Counted from the stretch's first letter, positions 16,905-26,478 are shown. The stretch: 64,000 bases of DNA from Sva-07 sp963728355 (GCA_963728355.1 CAVSJQ010000001.1:646866-710865), one strand, 5' to 3'. Notes: a model not told the origin generated them from the sequence alone. Made by a program: numbers and translations.

Positions 16905-17716
16905 GTGTCGACCGTGCCGGAATCGCCGGGTTCCGGACGGTCTCCCCCGGCTCGGGCCTTGGCGATGTCGACCAACTGCACGAGCTTGTTGGGCGCCGTC
17001 CAGTACTCCCAGCGATCGGACTCGACTCGCAGCACCACGGCGTTCGCCCGACCGTCGGGGAAGTACGCATCGAGCACGGGGCTCCACAGGTCGTCGAGCA
17101 GTTGGCTGTCGTCGTCGAGCACCCCGCGGCCGGCGACGGAGATCCACGTCGACGAACCGTCGATGAACGCCACGTTGACCGCATCCATCTTCGGCGACAC
17201 CCAGTCGGCATCTCTGTCGACGACGAAGAGGACGTCGCCGGACTCGGCGAGATGCTGCACGGTCATCGGACGTGACGACAACGTGCCGCGCTCGTCGATC
17301 GAGGTCAGCATCACGGTGCGAACCTTGGAGACCCGCTCGCGGAGCGCGTGCAGATCGAGCTGGCCCGGCTCGTCGTCGCCGAGCAGCTTCTCGGACACAC
17401 CCTTGAGGCGATCGCCGAGCGAACGCGCACCCGTCGCCAGCCCGCCGACCGCCGAGCCCACCGGCGAACGCCAGTCGCGCTTGGCGCTCCCGGAGTCGCG
17501 GTCTGCCGCGGCGGCGTCGCCGAGCCGATCGGTCCCCATCCGAGCAGCGAACGCATCGAGATCCGGCTGATCCTGAGGATGCTCGGCCGGCTCCTCGTGC
17601 GGCGCGTCGGGGAAGTCCTCGCCGGCTGCGTGACTCGGCTGCGGGTTCAGGACGTCGCGGTGTGGTGGCTGGGCGGGATTGCCACCCGCCTCGAAGCGGC
17701 GGTTCTCGGAGTTCAT
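16892..17716 (-). CDS. Pyridoxamine 5'-phosphate oxidase-like (general stress protein 26 type)
   Basis: This 274-residue protein starts with about 110 hydrophilic, probably disordered residues. A flavin-binding split-barrel domain follows (about 125-260) with MLTSIDERGTLSSRPM, then VAFIDGSSTWISVAGRG and YWTAPNKL. These features place it with the FMN- or F420-binding general stress proteins of the PPOX superfamily. The disordered N-terminus is unusual for the family. A GGGTAC box lies upstream but has only a weak -35. The last codons sit inside the tandem 61-bp repeat. Confidence 0.8.
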   Translation of the reverse strand: MNSENRRFEAGGNPAQPPHRDVLNPQPSHAAGEDFPDAPHEEPAEHPQDQPDLDAFAARMGTDRLGDAAAADRDSGSAKRDWRSPVGSAVGGLATGARSLGDRLKGVSEKLLGDDEPGQLDLHALRERVSKVRTVMLTSIDERGTLSSRPMTVQHLAESGDVLFVVDRDADWVSPKMDAVNVAFIDGSSTWISVAGRGVLDDDSQLLDDLWSPVLDAYFPDGRANAVVLRVESDRWEYWTAPNKLVQLVDIAKARAGGDRPEPGDSGTVDTPER

Positions 17717-17746
17717 GTGCGCGGGGGTACCCGGACCGCGTCGGGG

Positions 17747-18955
17747 TCACGCATGCGGCCCAAGCCCCGCCGCGTCGTCGAGGTCGCGCCACAGACCTTG
17801 CAGCCACTCCGGGCGGACATCGGCCCGGTTCGCCGCCACGAGGCGGTCGAACCACTGCGCTTCCACTTCACCGGATCGGGCGAACGCCACCGCGGTGTCG
17901 GGTGGTGATGCGATCCAGTCCCGCTCCAGCGAGTCGCGTTCGGCCGCGAATGCTGCGACCGAGGCCTCGTGGTCCCGCAGCGCCAGGCGGTGCAGCAGCT
18001 CGTGTCGCCACCATCGGCTGGCGGGGTCGTAGCGGTTGGTCGGCTCGGGGCCGAACGTGGCGAGCCGGTCGACCGGCTGTTCGACGCGCGTCGGCTGGAA
18101 GATGGACGTGCAGGGCGCCGAGGTGGCGGTCAGCCAGTGCAGCGGCTCGGAACGCAGATCGCTGACCCACGATGCCGTGCTCTGCGACGACGACACGGAG
18201 CCACCCGCATGCACACATGGTGCGCCCATCGCTCCGTTGACCGGGGACCACACCGGCGCCGGCCCACCGCCGTGGTCGCGCAGCGCGGCGAACAGGTGGG
18301 CGACATCGAGGGCCGCTTCGGCGGCCGGCTGCGTCCGAGCGAGGCGTGACCTGCAGGATGCGTTGCGTGCCGTGGTCGTGGCGGTGTAGGCCTCGGCGAA
18401 GCCGGCGATCGACAGCCCGTTCGAGATCGAGCGTCCGCGGCCGGTGACCTGCTCGACGGCCCACTCGGTACCGGCCGTCTCGAGCACGATCGCCCCCGAT
18501 GCGTCGGCGACCAGGAAGCTGTTGTGGTACGAGAACCCCGGCCGCTCGTGACTGCACGGCCCGCCCTGTCCGTGGCGCTCGAGGAGATCGACGATCACGC
18601 CGACCGCGTCGTGTGCGTTCGATGCGCGCTCCAAGGCGAGCCGCAGGAGGTCCATCCCCAGCAGCGCAGGGTCGCCGAGTGGCTGGTTGGTGAACACCGC
18701 CTCGTTGCCGATCACGACGCCGTGCTCGTTCGTCCCCATCTCCGCGCCCCACATCCACCACGGCTGTGACAGCAGCACGGCATGGGTGTGTTCGACCTGG
18801 GGAATCGAGATCCAGGTACACGCCACGTCGGATGGTTCGGGACCGTGGTCCGCGGCCGGACACCAGCGGGGCGTCTGCGATTCGTTGGGGTCACGATCGC
18901 TGTTCTTCGCGAACAGGACGCCGTCGGGCGTGATCGAGACGAGCGTGTCGCACAC
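17747..18955 (-). CDS. C69/secernin-like N-terminal-nucleophile hydrolase
   Basis: GTG 18955 gives a protein of 402 residues beginning Met-Cys-Asp-Thr. That fits the C69/secernin rule that Cys2 becomes the N-terminal nucleophile. Conserved blocks follow: FAKNSDRDPNE, then WMWGAEMGTNEHGVVIGNEAVF and LVADASGAIVLETAG. The family includes dipeptidases and acyl-amide hydrolases. An upstream ATG (19000) would add 15 residues and bury the Cys, so I reject it. It is divergent from the acyl-CoA ligase gene, with an inverted repeat between them. Confidence 0.8.
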   Translation of the reverse strand: MCDTLVSITPDGVLFAKNSDRDPNESQTPRWCPAADHGPEPSDVACTWISIPQVEHTHAVLLSQPWWMWGAEMGTNEHGVVIGNEAVFTNQPLGDPALLGMDLLRLALERASNAHDAVGVIVDLLERHGQGGPCSHERPGFSYHNSFLVADASGAIVLETAGTEWAVEQVTGRGRSISNGLSIAGFAEAYTATTTARNASCRSRLARTQPAAEAALDVAHLFAALRDHGGGPAPVWSPVNGAMGAPCVHAGGSVSSSQSTASWVSDLRSEPLHWLTATSAPCTSIFQPTRVEQPVDRLATFGPEPTNRYDPASRWWRHELLHRLALRDHEASVAAFAAERDSLERDWIASPPDTAVAFARSGEVEAQWFDRLVAANRADVRPEWLQGLWRDLDDAAGLGPHA

Positions 18956-18994
18956 GCCGGCGACGCTACAACGGCACTCCGAACCGATCGCAAG

Positions 18995-19023
18995 TGTCAC
19001 GTTTGACCCGGCACCATGTGACA
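18995..19023. promoter_or_regulatory. Inverted repeat between divergent genes
   Basis: TGTCAC (18995-19000) and GTGACA (19018-19023) are perfect inverse half-sites 17 bases apart. They lie between the C69-like gene and the acyl-CoA ligase gene. The spacing fits a dimeric repressor, but the protein that binds is unknown. Confidence 0.4.
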
Positions 19024-19051
19024 GTTGGTGGATGTGCTACGACGGGCTGCC

Positions 19052-20737
19052 ATGACGATGACATTCCAAGAGGCGTGCGAGGCGGTCTGCGCGCCGGGGA
19101 CCAGGTTCGAGATCCAGGAGACCGACGTGCGCGGCGTGCCGACCAAGGTGTTCGCCGGGACGCCGCCGAACATCAGACATCTGTTCGCCGCGGCGGCTGC
19201 GCGCACCGACGACTTCATCGTGTTCGAGGACGAACGGTGGCCGATGCCGCGGGTGACCGAGCTGATCGGACAGATCGGCAATGCGCTCGTCGCCGAGCTC
19301 GGCGTGGCCAAGGGCGACCGGGTGGCGATCGCCATGCGCAACTATCCCGAGTGGATCGCCGCCTTCGCGGCGATCACGTCTGTCGGTGCCATCGCGGTGC
19401 CGATGAACGCGTGGTGGCAGACCGACGAGATGGTGTTCGCCCTGGCCGACTCCGGCTCGACGGTCGTCGTCGCGGATGCCGACCGGCTGAACCGGATGCG
19501 GGCGGCCGAACCCGGCTCGATCACCGCCACCGTCGTCACCGTGCGCGAGCACGCCGAGCCCCGCGACGACGATCCCTTCCCCGTGATGGCCCTGGAGGAT
19601 CTCCTCACGCCGGGAGCCACGATGCCCGACGTCGACATCGATCCCGACGACGACGTGACGATCCTGTACACCTCCGGCACCACCGGCAACCCGAAGGGCG
19701 CCGTGTCGACGCACCGGGCGATCCTGAGTTCGCTGATGGCTTTCGCCGCCCGCGGCGCCGTCAACGCACTCCGCGAGCCGGCCGAGCCCGACCCGGACAA
19801 GCCGCAGCCCGCACTGATGCTGTGTGTTCCGCTGTTCCACGTCACCGGTCTGGTCCCGGTGATGCTCGGCGCGTTCGTCGGTGGCTCGAAGCTCGTGATG
19901 ACGTACAAGTGGGATCCCGAGCGTGCACTGGAGCTGATCGAACGCGAACGGGTCACCAACTTCGTCGGCGTGCCCACGATGAGCTGGGACCTCCTCGAAT
20001 CGCCCTCGTTCGCCGAACGTGACACGTCGAGCCTGCTCTCGGTCGGTGGAGGGGGCGCCCCGATGCCGCCCGAACTGGTGAAGCGCATCGAGGACAACTT
20101 CTCCAAGGGCCGGCCGAGCCTCGGCTACGGCATGACCGAGACGAACGCCTATGGGCCGGGGAACGCCGGGGACGATTTCGTCGCCCATCCCACCTCGACC
20201 GGGCGCGCCGTCGCGGTGATGGATCTGCGGGTCACCGACCTGATGGGCAACGTGCTCCCGGTCGGCGAGACCGGCGAGATCTGGTTCCGCGGCCCGATGC
20301 TGATCCGCGGCTACTGGAACCGACCCGACGCCACCGCGGACACGATCGTCGACGGCTGGCTGCGTTCCGGCGACATCGGGCGGGTCGACGAGGAGGGCTT
20401 CGTCTACGTCAGCGACCGCGCGAAGGACATGGTGCTGCGCGCCGGCGAGAACATCTACTGCGCCGAAGTCGAAGCGGCGATCTACGAACATCCTGCGGTC
20501 TACGAAGCAGCCGTGTACGGCCTGCCCCACGATCGTCTCGGCGAGGAGCTGGCCTGCCACGTCATGATCAAGCCGGGAGAGACCCTCGACGTCGGCGAGC
20601 TCCAGCGCTTCGTCGGCGACCGCCTGGCCGGCTTCAAGGTGCCGACCCAGGTGACCATCGTGAACGAACAGCTGCCGCGCAACGCCTCGGGAAAGATCCT
20701 CAAGCGCGAGCTGCGCGACGCGGCGCTCTCCTCCTGA
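19052..20737 (+). CDS. Class I adenylate-forming acyl-CoA ligase
   Basis: The 561-residue AMP-binding enzyme contains the P-loop-like LYTSGTTGNPKGA, YGMTE for adenine binding, and the hinge region GWLRSGDIGRVDEEGFVYVSDR. The C-terminal PRNASGKILKREL carries the catalytic Lys. It would activate a carboxylic acid to its acyl-AMP and then its CoA thioester. The length and motif spacing fit fatty- or aryl-acyl-CoA synthetases. ATG 19052 is preferred to TTG 19025 because a second Met follows closely and the upstream codons are poorly supported. The following SDR gene is 32 bp downstream. Confidence 0.92.
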   Translation: MTMTFQEACEAVCAPGTRFEIQETDVRGVPTKVFAGTPPNIRHLFAAAAARTDDFIVFEDERWPMPRVTELIGQIGNALVAELGVAKGDRVAIAMRNYPEWIAAFAAITSVGAIAVPMNAWWQTDEMVFALADSGSTVVVADADRLNRMRAAEPGSITATVVTVREHAEPRDDDPFPVMALEDLLTPGATMPDVDIDPDDDVTILYTSGTTGNPKGAVSTHRAILSSLMAFAARGAVNALREPAEPDPDKPQPALMLCVPLFHVTGLVPVMLGAFVGGSKLVMTYKWDPERALELIERERVTNFVGVPTMSWDLLESPSFAERDTSSLLSVGGGGAPMPPELVKRIEDNFSKGRPSLGYGMTETNAYGPGNAGDDFVAHPTSTGRAVAVMDLRVTDLMGNVLPVGETGEIWFRGPMLIRGYWNRPDATADTIVDGWLRSGDIGRVDEEGFVYVSDRAKDMVLRAGENIYCAEVEAAIYEHPAVYEAAVYGLPHDRLGEELACHVMIKPGETLDVGELQRFVGDRLAGFKVPTQVTIVNEQLPRNASGKILKRELRDAALSS

Positions 20738-20769
20738 CATCCACAGCACACGATTCGAACGGAACCGAC

Positions 20770-21594
20770 ATGACACGCATCCTGATCACGGGTAGCAACA
20801 GCGGCTTCGGCAAGCTGGCGGCACTCTCGCTGGCCCGCGGCGGCCATGGCGTCGTCGCCACGATGCGCACCGTCGAGAAGGGCGACGAACTGCGGGGCAT
20901 CGCCGCGACCGAGGGCCTGCCGATCGAGATCCGCCGACTCGACGTGTGCGATCCCGCCTCGGTGGCCGACGCCGTCGGCGACCCGGACCAACTCGACGTG
21001 GTGATCAACAACGCCGGATTCGAGGTCGCCGGTGCGCTGGAACTGGTCGACGACGAGCTGTGGATGCGCCAACTCGACACGAACGTGCTCGGCCCCATGC
21101 GCGTGGCGCGCGCCGTGCTGCCCGCATGGCGAGCGCGCGGCAGGGGCACGATCGTGAACGTGTCGAGCATCGCCGGCGTGGTGGGAACACCGTTCGGTGG
21201 CGTGTATGCGGCGTCGAAGCATGCGCTCGAAGGTCTGAGCGAAGCGTTGCACTTCGAGACGTCCGGGTTCGGGATCCGGGTCAGGCTGGTCGAGCCCGGC
21301 AGGTTCGACACCGGGTTCCGCGACAACATCGTGACCGTCGACGGCTGGGACGACTCGGAGTACGCCGACCGGGCGGCGCGCTTCCGGGAGTCGCAGAGCG
21401 TGCTGTCCGGCGATGGGCCACCGTCCGACCCGCAGGACGTCGCCGATGCGATCGTGAGTGCCGCGCTCGACCCCGACGCCCCCTTCCGGAACTTCGTCGG
21501 CAACGACGCCGAGCTGATCCACTCGGTCAAGTCGTCGATGTCGTTCGAGGAGTTCGAAACCGTGATGCGAGACACGCTCGACTGGCACGAATGA
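20770..21594 (+). CDS. SDR family oxidoreductase
   Basis: This 274-residue classical SDR has the cofactor loop TGSNSGFG, NNAG near residue 80, VSSIAG near 134 and YAASKHAL with the catalytic Tyr and Lys. The Arg after the second strand (ATMRTVEK) suggests NADP(H) use, as in the 17-beta-HSD-like branch. The substrate is unknown. It lies 32 bp after the ligase gene and overlaps the next gene by four bases, so these three are probably one transcript. Confidence 0.88.
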   Translation: MTRILITGSNSGFGKLAALSLARGGHGVVATMRTVEKGDELRGIAATEGLPIEIRRLDVCDPASVADAVGDPDQLDVVINNAGFEVAGALELVDDELWMRQLDTNVLGPMRVARAVLPAWRARGRGTIVNVSSIAGVVGTPFGGVYAASKHALEGLSEALHFETSGFGIRVRLVEPGRFDTGFRDNIVTVDGWDDSEYADRAARFRESQSVLSGDGPPSDPQDVADAIVSAALDPDAPFRNFVGNDAELIHSVKSSMSFEEFETVMRDTLDWHE

Positions 21595-22433
21595 CCGACA
21601 CGCCCGCGGTCAAGACCTACCGCTACCTGCGCATCAGCATGGTGGGCGCGGTCGTGCTGCTCGGCGTGTCCATCCTGATCGAGCGGTCGGACGTCCACTG
21701 CTGGCAGACGTCGTTGTCGGCGTACTACTACACGCCGGCACGGGCCATCCTCGTCGGTGTGCTGATGGCGATCGGACTGTGCCTGATCGTGATCAAGGGC
21801 AGTACGGCATGGGAGGACGCCACCCTGAACGCTGCCGGGATGCTGGCCCCGGTCGTGGCGGTGGTCCCGACGACCGACGTCGGCGAGTGCTGGTCGCAGA
21901 GCCCTGGGCGCCTTCCGGTCGACGACGGCGGCAACCTCGCCGGCTGGGTGACGGCGAACATCGACAACAACATCACGGCCCTGCTGATCACCGGCATTGC
22001 CGGACTGGTCGTCGCCGCGATCGTCGCCAGCATCGCGACGAGCAACGTCAAGGCGGTCGCCGAGGTGGGCGACGTCGGCATGCGTCTCGGACTGGCGGCA
22101 GCGATGGCGTTCCTGCTCGTCGCCGGTGGTCTGTTCGTCCTGTGGGACGACTTCGACACCCGCGCCCACGGCATCGCGGCCGTGCTGATGTTCCTCTTCC
22201 TGGCTCTCGCCGTCGGCGGCAACGCCTGGATCCGGCGTGGCGACCCGGCACCGCGGACCTACTTCTGGCTCTACGCGTCGATCGCCGCGGCGATGGTGAT
22301 CACCCCAGCGATCATGTTTCCGTTGGGTTCGCAGTGGCGCCACATGGTGCTGGCGCTGGAGGCGACCGAGATCACGCTGTTCGCCATCTTCTGGGTCGTC
22401 CAGACCAAGGAGCACTGGAACGAGACGGTCTGA
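21591..22433 (+). CDS. Conserved polytopic membrane protein
   Basis: The 280-residue protein shows about seven hydrophobic segments. A SLSAYYYTPAR motif after the first segment and an LNAAGMLAPVVAVVPT stretch after the second are its most characteristic features. A loop with two Cys residues (WQTSL before it, ECWSQ later) may face outward. I recognise the pattern as one recurring in actinobacteria but cannot name a function. It overlaps the SDR stop by ATGA and is probably cotranscribed with it. Confidence 0.65.
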   Translation: MTDTPAVKTYRYLRISMVGAVVLLGVSILIERSDVHCWQTSLSAYYYTPARAILVGVLMAIGLCLIVIKGSTAWEDATLNAAGMLAPVVAVVPTTDVGECWSQSPGRLPVDDGGNLAGWVTANIDNNITALLITGIAGLVVAAIVASIATSNVKAVAEVGDVGMRLGLAAAMAFLLVAGGLFVLWDDFDTRAHGIAAVLMFLFLALAVGGNAWIRRGDPAPRTYFWLYASIAAAMVITPAIMFPLGSQWRHMVLALEATEITLFAIFWVVQTKEHWNETV

Positions 22434-22498
22434 GCCGGTCGGTCCGATCGCCCCGTCCGATCGACGCTCCGGCGACCTCCACCACCTACGCTCCGCGA

Positions 22499-23473
22499 AT
22501 GGTCGAGCCTTCCTTCGAGCCGTCGTTCGTCATGGTCCACAACGGCGACATCGCACTGCGGGTCGCCGTCACCGGCAGCGGCCCGCTGATCCTGTGCATC
22601 CACGGGTGGCCCGAGCTCTGGTATTCGTGGCGCCACCAGATGCAGTACTTCTCGGCGCGTGGCTTCACGGTGGCGGCGATGGACGTGCGTGGCTACGGTG
22701 GCAGCTCGAATCCGCCCGAGGTCGAGGCGTACCGACTCACCGAGCTGTGTGGTGACGCGGCGGCGGTGATCGACCAACTCGGTGGCGGCCAGGCGATCGT
22801 AGTCGGGCACGACTGGGGCGCACCGATCGCGTGGAACACGGCACGCCTGCACGCAGATCGGGTCCGCGCGGTCGCCGGCTTGAGCGTCCCGTACACGCCC
22901 GTCGGACCCGTGTCGTCGCTGGAACTCTGGCGCGACCGCTACGAGGGCAAGTTCTTCTACCAGCTCTACATCCAGCAGCCCGGCGTCGTCGAGGCCGAGG
23001 TCGGTGCCGACACCGCCAGGGCACTGCGGATGATCTACTACGGCGCCAGCGGCGATGCCGACCGGTCGCTGTTCGTGCAGAAGGGTCCCGACGCCACGCT
23101 GCTCGACGGCATGATCGATCCGGATCCGTTCCCCGCGTGGATGACGCCGGACGACCTCGCCGTCTACGTCGAGGCGTTCGAGTCGAGCGGATGGGTGGGA
23201 CCGTTCAACCGGTACCGGGCGCAGGGGCTCGACGCCGACGAGCTCGGATCGCTCCCGCACCCCGAACTGCACCAGCCGGCCGCGTTCGTGGCGGGCGAGC
23301 TCGACGGTGTCCGCAACTTCGTGCCGGGGCTCGACCTGTTCGCCCTGGCGCCGGCGTTCTGCAGCGACTTCCGGGGCTCGACGATCATCCCCGGCGTCGG
23401 GCACTGGGTCCAGCAGGAAGCCCCGGTTGCCACCAACGCCGCGCTCGGTGCCTTCGTCGACTCGCTCGGCTGA
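22499..23473 (+). CDS. Alpha/beta hydrolase, epoxide hydrolase-like
   Basis: The 324-residue enzyme has the HGWPE oxyanion motif at 35-39, nucleophile Asp105 in GHDWGA, and a catalytic His at about 302 in GHWVQQEAP. Lid residues Tyr in YIQQPG and in NRYRA match the two epoxide-activating tyrosines of epoxide hydrolases. It would open epoxides to diols. ATG 22499 has no strong ribosome site; GTG or ATG codons just downstream are possible. The next gene is an LLM oxidoreductase 17 bp away. Confidence 0.87.
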   Translation: MVEPSFEPSFVMVHNGDIALRVAVTGSGPLILCIHGWPELWYSWRHQMQYFSARGFTVAAMDVRGYGGSSNPPEVEAYRLTELCGDAAAVIDQLGGGQAIVVGHDWGAPIAWNTARLHADRVRAVAGLSVPYTPVGPVSSLELWRDRYEGKFFYQLYIQQPGVVEAEVGADTARALRMIYYGASGDADRSLFVQKGPDATLLDGMIDPDPFPAWMTPDDLAVYVEAFESSGWVGPFNRYRAQGLDADELGSLPHPELHQPAAFVAGELDGVRNFVPGLDLFALAPAFCSDFRGSTIIPGVGHWVQQEAPVATNAALGAFVDSLG

Positions 23474-23490
23474 CGAGTAGGAATGGCACC

Positions 23491-24396
23491 ATGCCCGCTC
23501 GCCTGCCCGCCATGTCGCTCGCCGCCTCCCCGGGTCGCCGGCTGCGCACGATCGACCTCGCCCGCGACATCGAAGCGCGCGGCTTTCCCGGGGTCTACTG
23601 CCCGAGCTTCGGCGATGCGATGGGCCTCTGTCTGTCGATCGCCCAGGCGACCACCACGTTGGAGGTCGGCACCTCGATCCAGCCCATCTATCTGCAGCAC
23701 CCGGCGGCGCTCGCCACGTCGGCGTGCTACCTGCACGAGATCGCCGGCGGCCGCTTCCGCCTCGGCGTCGGCGTCACGCACGGTCCGGTGATCGAGCGTC
23801 TCGGTGTCGAGACCGGCAGGCCGCTGTCGGACATGCGCGAGTACGTCCGCTCGATGCGTGCGGCCGCCGAGCACCTGGGCGGGCTGCCGCCCGTCGTGTT
23901 GGCCGCGCTGCGCGACAAGATGGTGGCACTGTCGGTGGAGATCGGCGATGGTGCCGTGTGGGCCAACGGCTCGCTGAGCCGGATGGATCACTCGCTCGCA
24001 TCGATTCCGGTCGAACGACGGGAGGCCGGCTTCTGGATCGGCAACATGATCCCCACGGTGATCGACGACGATCTCGACGCAGCACGTGCCCGGAACCGCA
24101 AGACACTTCAGGGGTACGTGGCACTCCCCAACTACCGCAACTACTGGATCGAGGCGGGGTACGAGGCCGAGATGCAGGCAGCCCAAGCGGCCATCGCAGC
24201 CGGGGACGCCGACGGTGTCGCAGCGGCGATGACCGACGCCTGGCTCGACGACTGCACGCTGTCCGGCCCCGCTCGTCGCATACGCGACGGCGTCGAGGCG
24301 TGGTTCGATGCCGGTATCACACCGATCGTCGTGCCGTCGTCGACCTCCGGCGGTCAGGCCAGGGCGGTAGCGGAACTCTTCGACGCATTCTCCTGA
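23491..24396 (+). CDS. LLM class F420-dependent oxidoreductase
   Basis: A TIM-barrel luciferase-like oxidoreductase of 301 residues. The family pattern is seen in VGTSIQPIYLQHPAALATSACYL and GRFRLGVGVTHGPVIE, and the C-terminal SGPARRIRDGVEAWFDAGITPIVV is typical. In actinobacteria these enzymes generally use F420 rather than FMN. This member is shorter than the usual 330-350 residues because the N-terminal strand region is compact. It probably belongs with the epoxide hydrolase upstream in a catabolic transcript. Confidence 0.83.
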   Translation: MPARLPAMSLAASPGRRLRTIDLARDIEARGFPGVYCPSFGDAMGLCLSIAQATTTLEVGTSIQPIYLQHPAALATSACYLHEIAGGRFRLGVGVTHGPVIERLGVETGRPLSDMREYVRSMRAAAEHLGGLPPVVLAALRDKMVALSVEIGDGAVWANGSLSRMDHSLASIPVERREAGFWIGNMIPTVIDDDLDAARARNRKTLQGYVALPNYRNYWIEAGYEAEMQAAQAAIAAGDADGVAAAMTDAWLDDCTLSGPARRIRDGVEAWFDAGITPIVVPSSTSGGQARAVAELFDAFS

Positions 24397-24442
24397 ACGG
24401 CCGACAACCGATCCCGGCGGCCTCGTCGGTCGTACGCGGCCG

Positions 24443-24823
24443 TCAACGGTGGGTGTGCCCGCGCCGGCGATGCTTGTGGTGCCGGAACAATATCCGCTGC
24501 TGTTCGATGCGGAACGCACGCCGGAGCTGCGTGATCTCGAGCAGCCGAGCAACGCAGCGCGAGGGTCGACGCAGCGTCAGCACGTCGCCGTCCACGGCGA
24601 GGCGGCCACGAACGTCGAGCAGCGCGTCGAGCCCCCTCGAGTCCATGAAACGGACGCCGGACAGGTCGACCACCAGCTGCCTTCCCTCGATGTCGGGTCG
24701 GTGCGTCGTCAACGCCTCGGCGAGTGCCGGCGCCGTGTTGGCGTCGATCTCACCGCCGACCTGCCAGCCACCGGGGATCGGTGCCACGGTCAATCGGTCG
24801 AGAACCCTGGCTGTTGCTGCCAT
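24443..24823 (-). CDS. STAS domain protein (anti-sigma factor antagonist-like)
   Basis: A 126-residue single-domain protein. The STAS fold is marked by VVDLSGVRFMDSRGLDALL, with the Ser of MDSRG at the phosphorylation position used in partner switching. The C-terminus carries an unusual basic tail of His and Arg residues (about 112-126). ATG 24823 was chosen; the frame continues upstream without similarity. It is the first gene of a cluster with a second STAS protein, response regulators, kinases and a sigma-B-type factor. It may release that sigma factor by binding an anti-sigma protein, which is not seen here. Confidence 0.8.
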   Translation of the reverse strand: MAATARVLDRLTVAPIPGGWQVGGEIDANTAPALAEALTTHRPDIEGRQLVVDLSGVRFMDSRGLDALLDVRGRLAVDGDVLTLRRPSRCVARLLEITQLRRAFRIEQQRILFRHHKHRRRGHTHR

Positions 24824-25035
24824 TGCGAACCCCCTGGTCGTCGAGAGCGAAAGCTGCGGATTGCAGCCGCTCTTGACCGTACGACCGACGCCGCCCGGTG
24901 ATACCCCTTCGATGCGGGGCCACGTGACCCCGTAACCGTTCTTCGACGGGGCGGCCCCGCCAGGTCGACGCAGGAGTTCCATGTGTTCGCCATGGGCTCG
25001 ATCTCCTTCGTGTGGACGATCGTGTTCCCCGCCGA

Positions 25036-25536
25036 TCACGTCGGGTGGCAGACCGTGATCCGGTCGCTGATCCCGCAGAACCGGAGCACGTGCTCCACCA
25101 CGCTGCTCGGGTTGTGGAGGCTCAGCGCACCATCGACGCCGTCGACCACGCGGAACAGTGCGTCGACCAACTCCGAGCCCCGCTGGTCGACCCGGTCGAC
25201 ATGGCTCAGGTCGAGCACGACGGAGTGCGCGAATGCCGCGAACTCCGTGACGGAGTTCCACACGGTGTCGTCGATGGTCGTGGCCGACAGTTCGCCGAAC
25301 AGCAGGATGAGCGCCGGCGTCGATTCGTCGTCGTGCGAGCCCGAGCACGAGGCGACGTGAACGTCGAGCAGCGACGTGCACTCCGGGCGGCGCGGACGGC
25401 GCGATCGCGAGGTGCACAGCCGGCGGGGCCCCGGCGACGTCGACTGGTGGTGCTGGCACACCGACGGGTCGATCGACGACCGGACGTTCGCCGGCTCGAT
25501 TCGTCGCAGCGACGTGATGATGGTTGCAGTTGGCAT
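25036..25536 (-). CDS. STAS-like domain protein lacking the phospho-serine
   Basis: A 166-residue protein. The C-terminal 100 residues form a STAS-like domain with the strand-loop-helix VVLDLSHVDRVDQRGSELVDAL. At the position where partner-switch antagonists carry Ser or Thr, this protein has Gln (DQRG). The first 70 residues are Arg/Ser-rich and look poorly ordered, so the real start may be farther in. It could be a permanently active or scaffold antagonist. The same-strand neighbour at 24443 carries the normal Ser. Confidence 0.6.
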   Translation of the reverse strand: MPTATIITSLRRIEPANVRSSIDPSVCQHHQSTSPGPRRLCTSRSRRPRRPECTSLLDVHVASCSGSHDDESTPALILLFGELSATTIDDTVWNSVTEFAAFAHSVVLDLSHVDRVDQRGSELVDALFRVVDGVDGALSLHNPSSVVEHVLRFCGISDRITVCHPT

Positions 25537-25772
25537 ACGGCCTCCTCAGCGCCCGGCGGCCGATGGTAGGAACGCCGACGCGCCGTCCGGACCCCCAACG
25601 TAGAGGGATCCACCGCCCCCTTCGGCCCGACCCGCCAAGCGGCGACGACCCGTAACGGCAGCCCACCGTGTCGTTTCGATTACAGTGACACGGCAATGGA
25701 CACACTCGGGGGCATGTTCACGAGAATCCGTCGTCGGTGAGGATCTGATGACCCCATCGAGCCTTCGAGAAC

Positions 25773-26456
25773 ATGCCTGAGCGCAGGACTGACATCGATC
25801 ACCAACCCGCCGCGACGCCTCTGCGGGTGCTGCTGGTCGACGATCAACGCGCGTTCGTGGAGTCGATCGCGATCGTCATCGACTCGCAACCGGACCTCCA
25901 ATGCGTCGGCATCGCCACCAGCGCAACCGACGGCGTCGAGGAAGCGGCACGGCTACGCCCCGATGTCGTGATCATGGATCTGATGCTGCCGGACTTCGAC
26001 GGCATCGAGGCGACGGCCAAGCTCACACAGAACTGCCCCGACTGCACGGTGCTGATCCTGACCGGACGACCGGACGCCACCGCACTGGCCCGGGCTGCCG
26101 CGGCCGGAGCAAGCGCGTTCATGATGAAGAGTTCGTCGATCGAGGAGATCCTCGACGCCGTGAGGCAACCGCCGACGCGCCGGCTGCAGATCGACCCCGA
26201 CGCGCTGAAGTCCCTCCTCCACGGCGGCTCGACGCCGCCGGGCGTGTCCGAGATGACACAGCGCGAACTCGAGGTGCTGGCACAGCTCGCCGAGGGTCAT
26301 CAGCCCAAACAGATCGCTCGGCACCTCGGCATCACGCTGACGACGTGCCGCGGCTACATCAAGGCGATCTTCCAGAAGCTCGGCGCTCACAGCGCGCTCG
26401 AAGCGGTCATCCTCGCCCACCGGTTCGGTGTGATCAACCTCGACGAGCCCGACTGA
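25773..26456 (+). CDS. NarL/FixJ-type response regulator
   Basis: This 227-residue regulator has a receiver domain with DD near residues 23-24, phospho-acceptor Asp69 in VVIMDLMLPDFDG, a Thr in ILTG and a Lys in MMKSSS. A LuxR-type helix-turn-helix follows (TQRELEVLAQLAEGHQPKQIARHL). It lies divergent from the second STAS gene and convergent with the small kinase gene. The likely partner is one of the two kinases in the cluster. Its promoter region shows an imperfect GTGTC...GACAC repeat. Confidence 0.88.
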   Translation: MPERRTDIDHQPAATPLRVLLVDDQRAFVESIAIVIDSQPDLQCVGIATSATDGVEEAARLRPDVVIMDLMLPDFDGIEATAKLTQNCPDCTVLILTGRPDATALARAAAAGASAFMMKSSSIEEILDAVRQPPTRRLQIDPDALKSLLHGGSTPPGVSEMTQRELEVLAQLAEGHQPKQIARHLGITLTTCRGYIKAIFQKLGAHSALEAVILAHRFGVINLDEPD

Positions 26457-26478
26457 CGGCCGGAACCCCTGTCCCCGG

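Noticed and set aside
19037..20776. Minus-strand frame of 579 codons opposite the acyl-CoA ligase
   Set aside because: Shadow frame. The sense strand has all adenylate-forming motifs.
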